A stretch of 64,000 nucleotides of DNA, taken from positions 930,001 to 994,000 of the forward strand of contig NZ_CP027557.1 of NCBI RefSeq assembly GCF_014854695.1, in the 5' to 3' direction. Each line of letters opens with the position of its first letter. The first letter of the stretch is position 1. A program made the position numbers and the translations under genes. The notes below the pieces were generated by a model that saw only the letters and a list, made by a program, of their open reading frames with translations, was not told the origin of the DNA and made no database searches. Shown here in pieces: positions 40,112 to 47,974 of the stretch. This DNA comes from Rhodococcus rhodochrous (lineage in GTDB: Bacteria; Actinomycetota; Actinomycetes; Mycobacteriales; Mycobacteriaceae).

Positions 40112-41107
40112 GTGACGATTTCGGCGAAGACCGGAACCCGTCGGCGGGGGGGACGCGCTCTCGTACGGCTGCTGGTGGCGGCACTGGTGCTTCCGCTGGC
40201 ACTCGCGTTCAGCGGGCTCGGTGCCGGCACGGCTGCGGCCGACCCGTACGAACGCTTCCACGAGGACATGGTCGCCGCACCGGGTGGGGTCGGGGCGATC
40301 AAGGTGCGCATCTGGCGAGCGAACAACGGCAGCAACAAGGCCGTCTATCTGCTCGACGGTCTGCGCGCCACCGACGACGTGAGCGGCTGGGAACACGAGA
40401 CCAACGCGGCGTGGCTCGCCGATCACGGCGTCAACGTGATCATGCCGGTGGGTGGACAGTCGAGCTTCTACGCCGACTGGTACGCGCCGAGCAATTTCAA
40501 CGGCCAGCCCTACACCTACAAGTGGGAGTCCTTCCTCACCCAGAACCTCCCCGACCATCTCGCGAACGCCTACGGCATCGACCGCAACAACAACGCGGTG
40601 GTCGGCCTGTCGATGGGCGGTAACGCGGCGCTGATCCTGGCCGCCTACCACCGCGACCAGTTCAAGTTCGCCGGCTCGCTCTCGGGTTACCTCAACCTCT
40701 CGGCTCCGGGTATGCGCGAAGCCATCCGTCTCGCCATGCTCGACGCCGGCGGATACAACGCCGACGCGATGTGGGGACCGCCCTGGAACCCGGCGTGGCT
40801 GCGTCACGACCCGTTCGTCGCGGCGCCGCAGCTGCGCGGCCTGCCGATGTGGATCTCCGCGGCGAGCGGCCTGCCCGGCCAGTACGACCGGCCGAGCTCG
40901 CTGGTGGGCAGCTTCAACACGACCAACGCCATGGGTCTCGAAGCGCTCGCCCGCACGCAGAACCGTGCCTTCCAGGTGCGCCTGCTGACCTTGGGGATCG
41001 ACACCGCACACTTCTCGTTCCCGATCGTCGGTACCCACTCGTGGGGCTACTGGCAGGACGAGCTGTGGGCGATGCTCCCGATGCTCAAGTCCTCGATTGG
41101 CGCCTGA
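40112..41107 (+). CDS. Secreted mycolyltransferase, antigen 85 family
   Basis: 331 residues from GTG 40112 (GGGGAGC site). A signal peptide (RALVRLLVAALVLPLALAFS, cleavage near TAAA-DP) precedes an alpha/beta hydrolase domain with the esterase elbow GLSMGGNAAL, YKWESFLTQNLPDHLANAYG and a terminal AHFSFPIVGTHSWGYW that supplies the catalytic histidine. Antigen 85 enzymes transfer mycolic acids to arabinogalactan or trehalose in the cell envelope. Its presence places the organism among mycolic-acid-containing Mycobacteriales. The next gene's TTG start overlaps its end by 11 bases. Confidence 0.9.
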   Translation: MTISAKTGTRRRGGRALVRLLVAALVLPLALAFSGLGAGTAAADPYERFHEDMVAAPGGVGAIKVRIWRANNGSNKAVYLLDGLRATDDVSGWEHETNAAWLADHGVNVIMPVGGQSSFYADWYAPSNFNGQPYTYKWESFLTQNLPDHLANAYGIDRNNNAVVGLSMGGNAALILAAYHRDQFKFAGSLSGYLNLSAPGMREAIRLAMLDAGGYNADAMWGPPWNPAWLRHDPFVAAPQLRGLPMWISAASGLPGQYDRPSSLVGSFNTTNAMGLEALARTQNRAFQVRLLTLGIDTAHFSFPIVGTHSWGYWQDELWAMLPMLKSSIGA

Positions 41108-41963
41108 CGCCACCACATCGCTGGTCGGCCGCACCGTCGTCGTGACGGGGGCCACCAGCGGGGTGGGTGAAGCGACGGCCCGGGCCCTCGGGGCTGCCGG
41201 TGCCACCGTCGTCCTCACCGGTCGCAACGTCGACCGGGGCAAGCGCATCGCCGACGAGATCGGCCCCCGGGCCGAGATGATGTCGCTCGATCTCGCCGAC
41301 CTCTCGGCGATCCGTGCCTTCGCGGACGCCTTCGCCGATCGGCGGATCGACATCCTGGTCAACAACGCCGGGGTCATGGCGGTGCCGCTGCGTCGCACCG
41401 CCGACGGGTTCGAGATGCAGATGGGAACGAACCATCTCGGACACTTCGCCCTGACCGGACTGCTGTTGCCGCGCATCACCGGTCGCGTCGTCACGGTGTC
41501 GAGTGCCGCCCATCTGATCGGCCGGATCGATCTCGACGACCTCAACTGGGAACGCCGCCCGTACAACCGCGCCGCGGCGTACGCACAGTCGAAGCTCGCG
41601 AACCTGCTGTTCGCGCTCGAGCTCGAACGACGACTCGCCGCGGTCCGCTCACCGCTGCGCGCCGTCGCGGCCCATCCGGGCTACGCGGCGACCGAGGTGG
41701 GCAGTCACACGGGGACGTGGTTCGACCGGTTGTTCGGTTTCGGCAAGACGATCCTGCAGCGCACCCCGGACCAGGGAGCCGAATCGGTCGTGCTCGCCGC
41801 TTCCGATCCGGGCATCGCGGGCGGCTACATCGGTCCGCGTTTCCTGCTCTACGGAGCGCCCGGTGTCGCCGGCGTGGGGCGTCGCGCCCGCGACCGCGAG
41901 ACCGCGACGCGGCTGTGGGAGTTGTCGGAGAAACTCACCGGAGTCCATGTCGAGATCGGCTGA
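41097..41963 (+). CDS. Short-chain dehydrogenase/reductase (retinol-dehydrogenase-like)
   Basis: 288 residues from TTG 41097, overlapping the mycolyltransferase. TGATSGVGEATARALGAAGA, LVNNAGVMAVPLRRTADGFE, YAQSKLANLLFALELERRL with YXXXK. It is a close paralogue of the SDR at 47035 in this window: both share NNAGVMAVPLRRTADGFEMQ and a DLNWERR/DINWERR stretch. Substrate unknown; possibly a lipid carbonyl. An ATG alternative is lacking before the cofactor motif, which supports the TTG. Confidence 0.85.
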   Translation: MAPDATTSLVGRTVVVTGATSGVGEATARALGAAGATVVLTGRNVDRGKRIADEIGPRAEMMSLDLADLSAIRAFADAFADRRIDILVNNAGVMAVPLRRTADGFEMQMGTNHLGHFALTGLLLPRITGRVVTVSSAAHLIGRIDLDDLNWERRPYNRAAAYAQSKLANLLFALELERRLAAVRSPLRAVAAHPGYAATEVGSHTGTWFDRLFGFGKTILQRTPDQGAESVVLAASDPGIAGGYIGPRFLLYGAPGVAGVGRRARDRETATRLWELSEKLTGVHVEIG

Positions 41964-41977
41964 TACGCGTCGTCGCC

Positions 41978-42026
41978 CGCACCCCGTGACCGCAGCCCGA
42001 CGGGCGCCGTGTGGTCACGGGGTGCG
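41978..42026. terminator. Hairpin between convergent SDR and GNAT genes
   Basis: CGCACCCCGTGACC / GGTCACGGGGTGCG, a perfect 14-bp stem with a 21-base loop. The right arm overlaps the last codons of the GNAT gene. Confidence 0.7.
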
Positions 42027-42449
42027 GCGCATCGGCACGTGGTCGATCCCGGCCTCGAGGTAGTTCGCTCCGGTGCGCACGAACCCGAATCGCGCGTACC
42101 AGTGCTCCAGGTACGCCTGCGCCGAGATGTCGACCACCCCCGGACAGGTCCCGAGCGCCACCTCGATCAGCTCCGCGGCGAGGCCGCGCCCGCGTGCGTG
42201 CCGGGCGGTGGCGACACGGCCGATGTGGGCGATGTCCCCGTCGTCGTGGAGCACGCGCAGCGTCGCGAGAACGTCGTCCCCCTCCCGCGTCCAGAACAGT
42301 TCGGTGGTCGGGTCGAGATCGCGGCCGTCGAGTTCCGGTTCGCTGGTGATGCCCTGCTCGAAAACGAACACGTCGGTCCGCAGAGCGACGATCCGGTACA
42401 GGCTCTCGGGATCGGTCTTCCTCAGCGGGGCATGATGGATGGATGGCAC
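42015..42449 (-). CDS. GNAT-family N-acetyltransferase (ElaA-like)
   Basis: 144 residues. LYRIVALRTDVFVFEQGI is the ElaA-type N-terminus and IGRVATARHARGRGLAAELIE contains the acetyl-CoA binding R/Q-X-X-G-X-G/A loop. ISAQAYLEHWYARFGFVRTG is the last core helix and strand. Substrate unknown. It stands alone between the SDR and the racemase operon. Confidence 0.85.
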   Translation of the reverse strand: MPSIHHAPLRKTDPESLYRIVALRTDVFVFEQGITSEPELDGRDLDPTTELFWTREGDDVLATLRVLHDDGDIAHIGRVATARHARGRGLAAELIEVALGTCPGVVDISAQAYLEHWYARFGFVRTGANYLEAGIDHVPMRRTP

Positions 42450-42473
42450 GTCCCGATCGTAGGGGGCGGGGCT

Positions 42474-43208
42474 TCACCCGCCCGTCGTGAACCCCTCGAG
42501 GAGTCCCGCATAGCGCTTCGGCGGGGGAGTCGCGAACTCTTCTCGCTTGCCGGTCGCCAGCCCCATCGTGACCAGCGACTGTACGGTCAGCGTCGCGGCC
42601 GCGACACCGTCCACCACCGGCACGCCGATCTCCGCGGAGATGTGCGCACACAGGTCGGCCATCCCGGCGCAGCCGAGCACGATGGCGTCGGAACCGTCCT
42701 CGTACAGGGCGTCGAGGCACGCCTCGGTGACGATCTTGCGTGCGTCGGGATCGCTGTCGAGGGCGAGCACCGGCAGGTCGCACGCGTGCACGCCCCGGCA
42801 CGCGTCGCGCATGCCGTAGCGGTGCGCGAGGTCCCACGCGCGTCCGGTCGTGCGGGCCAGCGTCGTGACGACGGAGAATCCGCGCCCCAGGACCGCAGCG
42901 GTGTGCATGGCGGCCTCGGCGATGCCGACGACGGGCCCGGCGGCGAGCTCGCGCGCCGCGTCCAGCCCGGGATCGCCGAAGCACGCGATGACGTAGCCGT
43001 CGACGCCGTCGCGTTCACCCCTCTCGATCTCGGTGAGGATGCCCGGCACGGCGAGCGCCTCGTCGTAGTGGCTCTCGATCGACGGAGGTCCCATCGTGGG
43101 GCTGACCGCCTCGACGCGTGTGCCCGGACCTGCGACGGCCCGGGCACACGCCTCGATCCTGGCGGTCATCGACCACGTGGTATTCGGGTTGACGACCTTG
43201 ATGAACAT
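42474..43208 (-). CDS. Aspartate/glutamate/hydantoin racemase-family protein
   Basis: 244 residues, cofactor-independent racemase fold with two catalytic cysteines in GYVIACFGDPGLDAAREL and AIVLGCAGMADLCAHI. N-terminal IKVVNPNTTWSMT is characteristic of hydantoin racemases (HyuA/HyuE). It lies 6 bases after an NCS1 permease of hydantoin/allantoin type, so it probably racemises 5-substituted hydantoins or allantoin taken up by it. No hydantoinase or carbamoylase is encoded in the window. Confidence 0.85.
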   Translation of the reverse strand: MFIKVVNPNTTWSMTARIEACARAVAGPGTRVEAVSPTMGPPSIESHYDEALAVPGILTEIERGERDGVDGYVIACFGDPGLDAARELAAGPVVGIAEAAMHTAAVLGRGFSVVTTLARTTGRAWDLAHRYGMRDACRGVHACDLPVLALDSDPDARKIVTEACLDALYEDGSDAIVLGCAGMADLCAHISAEIGVPVVDGVAAATLTVQSLVTMGLATGKREEFATPPPKRYAGLLEGFTTGG

Positions 43209-43214
43209 GGAGGA

Positions 43215-44732
43215 TCAGACTGCTTCCTGTGCGACCCGGTCGGGGAGACGGACTGCGAGGCGGGTGCGGGTCGCGAGCAGGTGGTAGACGACGAAGCCGA
43301 GACCGCAGCCGATGAACCAGCTGTACTGGGCGGCGGTTCCCATGCCGGGAGCATCGTTGAACAGCACGGGGATCATCGCTACCACGGCCCCGACGACGGT
43401 CGCGATCACCGCGGCCGGGTTGTAGCCCTTGCGGTAGAAGTACGCACCCTTCTCGGACATCGTGAACAGGTCGTCGACGATCACCTTCTGCTTGCGCACG
43501 AGGTAGTAGTCGGCGATGAGGATGCCGAACAGCGGACCGATGAACGCGCCCAGGGTTTCCAGGGTGTAGTGGATGACCTCGGGGTTGTTGTACAGATTCC
43601 ACGGGGTGATGAGCACCGAGCCCACCGCGGCGATCATGCCGCCGGCGCGCCAGCTGATCTTCTGCGGGCTGACGTTCGAGAAGTCGAAGGCCGGGGAGAT
43701 GAAGTTCGCGACGATGTTGATGCCGATCGTGGCGATGGCGAAGGTCAGTGCGCCGAGCACGATCGCGAAGGTCGAATCGATGCGGGCGACGGTCTCGACG
43801 GGGTCGGTGATCAATTCGCCGTAGACGGGCAGCGTGAGCGACGCGGTGATCACCACGAGCAACGAGAAGACCAGGAAGTTCACCGGCAGACCGAGGAAGT
43901 TGCCCTTCTTGACGGCGGCGTAGGACTTCCCGTACCGGGAGAAGTCGCCGAAGTTGAGCATCGGGCCGGAGAAGTACGAGACCACCAGGGAGATCGCGCC
44001 GAGCATGACCGGCACCGACGACCATCCGGTGTGCGTGACCTCGCCGAGGGTCAGATCGATCGCGCTCCAACCGGCCTGGGAGATCAGGTAACCGCACAGC
44101 AGGAACATCACGACGTAGACGGCAGGGCCGCAGAAGTCGATGAACCGTCGGATCGACTCCATGCCACGCCAGAACACGCAGGCCTGCAGCACCCAGAGCG
44201 TCAGGAAGCTGACCCATCCGAGTGCGGACAGGCCGGCGAATCCGTAGTCCTCGACCACCGCGTACGGCGCGAGCGAGGGGAACAGCTTGATCAGCACCAC
44301 GTCGAGTGCTGCCGAGGCGAGGAAGGTCTGGATCCCGTACCACGCCACCGCGATCAGGCCGCGGATGATCGCCGGGATGTTCGCGCCGAGGACGCCGAAG
44401 ACGCTGCGGCAGATCACCGGATAGGGCACACCCGTGACCTGGCTGGGCTTGGCGACGAGATTGCAGAAGAAGTAGACGATCGTGATGCCTACGAGCAGGG
44501 CCACGAGGACCTGCCAGCTGGCCAGACCGAGAGCGAACAGGCTGCCGGCGGTGACGTACCCGCCCACGCTGTGGACGTCGGACATCCAGAACGCGAAGAT
44601 GTTGTACGAACCCCACCGCTGGTTCTTCAACGGGGCGAGGTCGTCGTTGGTCAACCGCGGGTCGTATCCGGTCGCGGGCGGCGGGGGTGCGGTGGGGACG
44701 CTACCGGCGCTCGGTGTCAGCACTTCGGTCAT
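43215..44732 (-). CDS. NCS1-family nucleobase/hydantoin permease
   Basis: 505 residues with about 12 membrane helices. The N-terminal NQRWGSYNIFAFWMSDVHSV and GGYVTAGSLFALGLASWQVL are the NCS1 helix-1 signatures seen in Mhp1 (sodium-hydantoin), and FGDFSRYGKSY is a conserved cytoplasmic stretch. Paired with the racemase and a GntR gene, the likely substrate is a hydantoin, allantoin or a related cyclic ureide. A cytosine/uracil substrate cannot be excluded. Confidence 0.88.
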   Translation of the reverse strand: MTEVLTPSAGSVPTAPPPPATGYDPRLTNDDLAPLKNQRWGSYNIFAFWMSDVHSVGGYVTAGSLFALGLASWQVLVALLVGITIVYFFCNLVAKPSQVTGVPYPVICRSVFGVLGANIPAIIRGLIAVAWYGIQTFLASAALDVVLIKLFPSLAPYAVVEDYGFAGLSALGWVSFLTLWVLQACVFWRGMESIRRFIDFCGPAVYVVMFLLCGYLISQAGWSAIDLTLGEVTHTGWSSVPVMLGAISLVVSYFSGPMLNFGDFSRYGKSYAAVKKGNFLGLPVNFLVFSLLVVITASLTLPVYGELITDPVETVARIDSTFAIVLGALTFAIATIGINIVANFISPAFDFSNVSPQKISWRAGGMIAAVGSVLITPWNLYNNPEVIHYTLETLGAFIGPLFGILIADYYLVRKQKVIVDDLFTMSEKGAYFYRKGYNPAAVIATVVGAVVAMIPVLFNDAPGMGTAAQYSWFIGCGLGFVVYHLLATRTRLAVRLPDRVAQEAV

Positions 44733-44868
44733 GCCTGCTCCTGTGCGAGGGGGAGCCGCCCGTGCCCCGGTGCGAGGCCGGTGGGCGGAGTCGAATCGAT
44801 CGACGGAACATCAACGGCGGTGGTGAATTCCGATGTGCAGACCGTAACGGGGCGATATTGCCGGAGAG

Positions 44869-45591
44869 TTACCCGAACTGTATATCTTCCGCGGGAAGCA
44901 GGCCGGATTCGGCGGTGAGGCCGGAGATGGCGACGTCGAGATGCCGGTTGTGGTGTTCGGACGCCGCGAGCAGCGCGTCGGTGTCGCGCGCCAGGAAAGC
45001 GGTGAGCATCGCCTCGTGCTCGCGATGGAGTTCGGCGCGCTCGGAATCGCTCACGTGCACCATCGGTTGCACGGGTTCGGTGATGTTCCAGGCGTATTCG
45101 AGCATGTGCAACAGGCGGTGCATGCGGGACGGCCGGGTGAGGGCCATGTGGAAGACGCGGCTCTCGCGGTGATAGCCGCGCGGGTCGCCTTCCTGCACAG
45201 CGCGTTCGAGAAGACGGTGCGACTCCTCGACGCGCCGGTCGTCCTCCTCGGTGGCGTTGCGCACGGCCGCCGCGAGTGACGCCGATTCGAGAGTCTCACG
45301 GACGAGATACATTTCGCGCAGTTCCGCGATCGTCAGCTGGGCGACGATGTATCCGTGGTTCTGCCGGTGGGTCACGAGACCTTCGCCGATGAGGGTCTTG
45401 AGTGCTTCCCGGACCGGGATGCGGCTCACCCCGAACAACTCCGCGACCTCCCCGACGGGGATCGGTGTGCCCGGGGGTGCGGCTCCGGAGAGGAAGGCGC
45501 GGCGCAGCTCCTCGAGGATCACGTCCTGCGGGCGGCCCGGTACGTCGACGCGGAGCTCGTCCAGCAACGCGGATCTACGGCGTGGTGCCAC
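44869..45591 (-). CDS. GntR-family (FCD) regulator
   Basis: 240 residues from GTG 45591, chosen because GGAGGA lies 7 bases upstream; another GTG at 45612 would add 7 residues. Winged helix VGEVAELFGVSRIPVREALKTL followed by an all-helical FCD ligand domain with metal-binding type residues (HRESRVFHMAL, LHREHEAML, EHHNRHLDVAI). It is upstream of and on the same strand as the NCS1 permease-racemase pair and likely controls them; 136 bases with a probable promoter separate them. Confidence 0.86.
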   Translation of the reverse strand: MAPRRRSALLDELRVDVPGRPQDVILEELRRAFLSGAAPPGTPIPVGEVAELFGVSRIPVREALKTLIGEGLVTHRQNHGYIVAQLTIAELREMYLVRETLESASLAAAVRNATEEDDRRVEESHRLLERAVQEGDPRGYHRESRVFHMALTRPSRMHRLLHMLEYAWNITEPVQPMVHVSDSERAELHREHEAMLTAFLARDTDALLAASEHHNRHLDVAISGLTAESGLLPAEDIQFG

Positions 45592-45693
45592 GACCGGGTC
45601 CTCCTTCGTCACCGGAATGCGAGTGCTCGACTCCGCGAAGGTAGTCCCGTCGTGTTACGTCCTCGTCTCCGCTGTGTGACGGGGATGCACACC

Positions 45694-46869
45694 TCACGCG
45701 CCGCCGCGCGGAGGGAAGGTCGGCAGCGTCGGCATCGGCCGCGGTGTGGTGGGCGTACCCGTGGTGGGGCGAGGCGTCCCGGTGTTCGGCGCGTCGCTCT
45801 CCTCGATGTCCCGGCGGGGGCGGTCCTCGTCCGGCTCGGTGTCGCGTCCCGGCCCGCCGCGCCTGGTGAAGCCACCGGCGGTCGACGTCGCCGTGGTGGT
45901 GGGGGCGGCGGTGGTTTCCGCAGCGGGCTCGGCGGTCGGTGCCGAGGTGGTGGTCACCACCGATGCTTCGACCTCGGGTTCCTCCGTCGTCGTCTCCGCG
46001 GGCTCGGGGGTCGTGGTCTCGGTCGTCGCTGCGGTCGTGGTCGTCGCGACCGGCGACCCGATGTCGAGCGTCGGCTCGGCAGCAGGACGCAGGACCTGCC
46101 GCTCGACGGGCTCGGCCTGCGGGAACACGAAAAGCGCACCGACGCCCAGCACCGCGAACACCGCCACCGATGCCGCGATGACGGGAACGGTGCGCCTCGC
46201 CCGGCGATCGCGACGGGGGAAGCCCTCCCGGTCCAGCGGTTCGAGCCGACGCCCGAGATCGAGCAGTTCCGCCTCCGAGGGCTGCACCGCGAGCAGCCGT
46301 CCCCGCAGGTGCGCGGGCAGAGGGGTGAAGGGGAGAAGCGAGAACGTTCCGAGAGCGTTCGGCACCCGGGGCACCGCACGGTCGACGAAGTCCTGCGCAT
46401 GGGCGAGGACACGTCCGTCGCCGGCGGAGCCGAGCATCGCCTCGATCTCGTGGGACGAGAAGTGATGCCGGACCGTGAGGTCGACGACCTCGCGGGCGGT
46501 GCCGTCGAGCAGGTGGACCGCCTCGCGGACGTCGAGCACGTCGGAGGCGGCCTGATAGGCGGGGTCGGCCGCGGGGAGATATTCGAGGGCGGAGCCGGTG
46601 CGCTCGAGCACGCGGATGCATTCGGCGCGGACCACGGCGTAGAGCCAGGCCCGCAGGAGACTCTCGTCGCGCAGCGAGCGGATCCGCGCGGTCGCCGTCC
46701 AGACCGCGTCGTACACCACGTCCGAGGCCGACGACACGGCGACGAAGCCGCACGCGTACGCGTACAGGCCGGGGGCGAAACGGTCGAAGACCGCTGCCGT
46801 GGCGTCCGGCTCCCCGTTCCGCAACGCTGCGGCGAGTTCGCGGTCCGGACGTCCGGGGTGGTGCCCCAT
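45694..46869 (-). CDS. Sigma-70-like factor fused to a transmembrane, Thr/Pro-rich tail
   Basis: 391 residues from ATG 46869 (GGGAGG, 8-base spacing). Residues about 10-150 look like an ECF-type sigma region 2 and region 4 remnant (AAVFDRFAPGLYAYACGFVA, LLRAWLYAVVRAECIRVLER, LLDGTAREVVDLTVRHHFSS). After a linker comes one membrane helix, VPVIAASVAVFAVLGVGALF (about 229-248), then roughly 140 residues of Thr-, Pro- and Glu-rich sequence that would lie outside the membrane. It looks like a sigma/anti-sigma fusion whose core binding may be regulated by membrane anchoring. No separate anti-sigma gene is nearby. Confidence 0.72.
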   Translation of the reverse strand: MGHHPGRPDRELAAALRNGEPDATAAVFDRFAPGLYAYACGFVAVSSASDVVYDAVWTATARIRSLRDESLLRAWLYAVVRAECIRVLERTGSALEYLPAADPAYQAASDVLDVREAVHLLDGTAREVVDLTVRHHFSSHEIEAMLGSAGDGRVLAHAQDFVDRAVPRVPNALGTFSLLPFTPLPAHLRGRLLAVQPSEAELLDLGRRLEPLDREGFPRRDRRARRTVPVIAASVAVFAVLGVGALFVFPQAEPVERQVLRPAAEPTLDIGSPVATTTTAATTETTTPEPAETTTEEPEVEASVVTTTSAPTAEPAAETTAAPTTTATSTAGGFTRRGGPGRDTEPDEDRPRRDIEESDAPNTGTPRPTTGTPTTPRPMPTLPTFPPRGGA

Positions 46870-47034
46870 CGATGGAACCTCCCTGTCGTGCATGCGCCCC
46901 CGCGCGCCTGCGGTCGTGAGTTCCGGGGAAGTCTACGAGCAGGTGCGCCCCACGGCGAGGATGCGATCCATCGGGCCCGTCGACGCCGGAAACAGGGGTG
47001 TCGCCACGCGGCGCGCGTCCGTAGGGTGGCGGGC

Positions 47035-47922
47035 ATGGGGTGGACCACGAACGATATTCCGGATCTGTCGGGACGCACGATGGTCGTGACGGGGGCCAAC
47101 AGCGGACTCGGTGCGGAGACCGCCCGGGCGCTGGCCCGGGCCGGTGCCGAGGTGGTGCTCGCCTGCCGCGATGTCGGCAAGGGTGAGTCGGTCGCGGCCG
47201 ACCTCGGCGACCGCGCGACGGTGCGTCGTCTGGACCTGGCGGATCTCTCGTCGATCCGTGCGTTCGCCGACGAGGTGCGTGCCCGGCACGAGCGCATCGA
47301 CGTCCTGGTCAACAACGCAGGCGTCATGGCGGTGCCGTTGCGGCGGACGGCCGACGGTTTCGAGATGCAGATCGGGACCAATCACTTCGGCCACTTCGCC
47401 CTCACCGGGTTGCTGCTCGATCGCATCACCGACCGGGTGGTGACGGTCAGCAGCACGATGCACCGCATCGGCAGCATCGATCTCGACGACATCAACTGGG
47501 AACGCCGCCGCTACGAGCGCTGGCTCGCCTACGGGCAGTCGAAGCTGGCGAACCTGCTGTTCGCGTACGAACTGCAGCGGCGCCTCAGCGCCGCCGGATC
47601 GAGCGTGAGTTCGCTTGCTGCACATCCGGGTTATTCGTCGACGAATCTGCAGTACCGCAGCGAGTCCTGGCACGGGAAGATCGTCGAACTCGTCACCCCC
47701 ATCATCGGGCAGTCCCCGCAGCAGGGCGCACTCCCGACTCTTTACGCGGCGACCTCGCCGGAGGCGGAACCGGGCGGCTACTACGGGCCGGATTCCTTCT
47801 TCGAGATGCGCGGCCGGCCGAAGCGGGTGCAGTCCACCTCGCGGTCACGCGACGAGATCCTGGCGCGGAGGTTGTGGGAACTGTCCGAGCGGCTGTGCTC
47901 CGTCGAGTACTCGATGCCCTAG
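47035..47922 (+). CDS. Short-chain dehydrogenase/reductase, paralogue of the one at 41097
   Basis: 295 residues. TGANSGLGAETARALARAGA, NNAGVMAVPLRRTADGFEMQ, YGQSKLANLLFAYELQRRL with YXXXK and a C-terminal PGGYYGPDSFFEMRGRPKRV typical of the retinol/protochlorophyllide-like SDR branch. It is divergent from the sigma-like gene (165-base gap) and may be regulated with it. Substrate unknown. Confidence 0.87.
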   Translation: MGWTTNDIPDLSGRTMVVTGANSGLGAETARALARAGAEVVLACRDVGKGESVAADLGDRATVRRLDLADLSSIRAFADEVRARHERIDVLVNNAGVMAVPLRRTADGFEMQIGTNHFGHFALTGLLLDRITDRVVTVSSTMHRIGSIDLDDINWERRRYERWLAYGQSKLANLLFAYELQRRLSAAGSSVSSLAAHPGYSSTNLQYRSESWHGKIVELVTPIIGQSPQQGALPTLYAATSPEAEPGGYYGPDSFFEMRGRPKRVQSTSRSRDEILARRLWELSERLCSVEYSMP

Positions 47923-47940
47923 AGCGTCGATGCCGTAGCT

Positions 47941-47972
47941 CCTGCAGGGCTGCAGTCCTGCAGGGCTGCAGT
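47941..47972 (+). repeat. Exact 16-bp tandem repeat
   Basis: CCTGCAGGGCTGCAGT occurs twice in succession between the SDR stop and the helicase stop. The nested CTGCAG palindromes could form alternative hairpins and act as a bidirectional transcription end. Confidence 0.8.
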
Positions 47973-47974
47973 TC

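Noticed and set aside
42009-44918. Long open frame on the plus strand (about 969 codons)
   Set aside because: It is antisense to the GNAT, racemase and NCS1 genes, has arginine/glutamate/histidine-rich low-complexity translation and no recognisable domain. Such frames arise from third-position GC bias opposite real genes.
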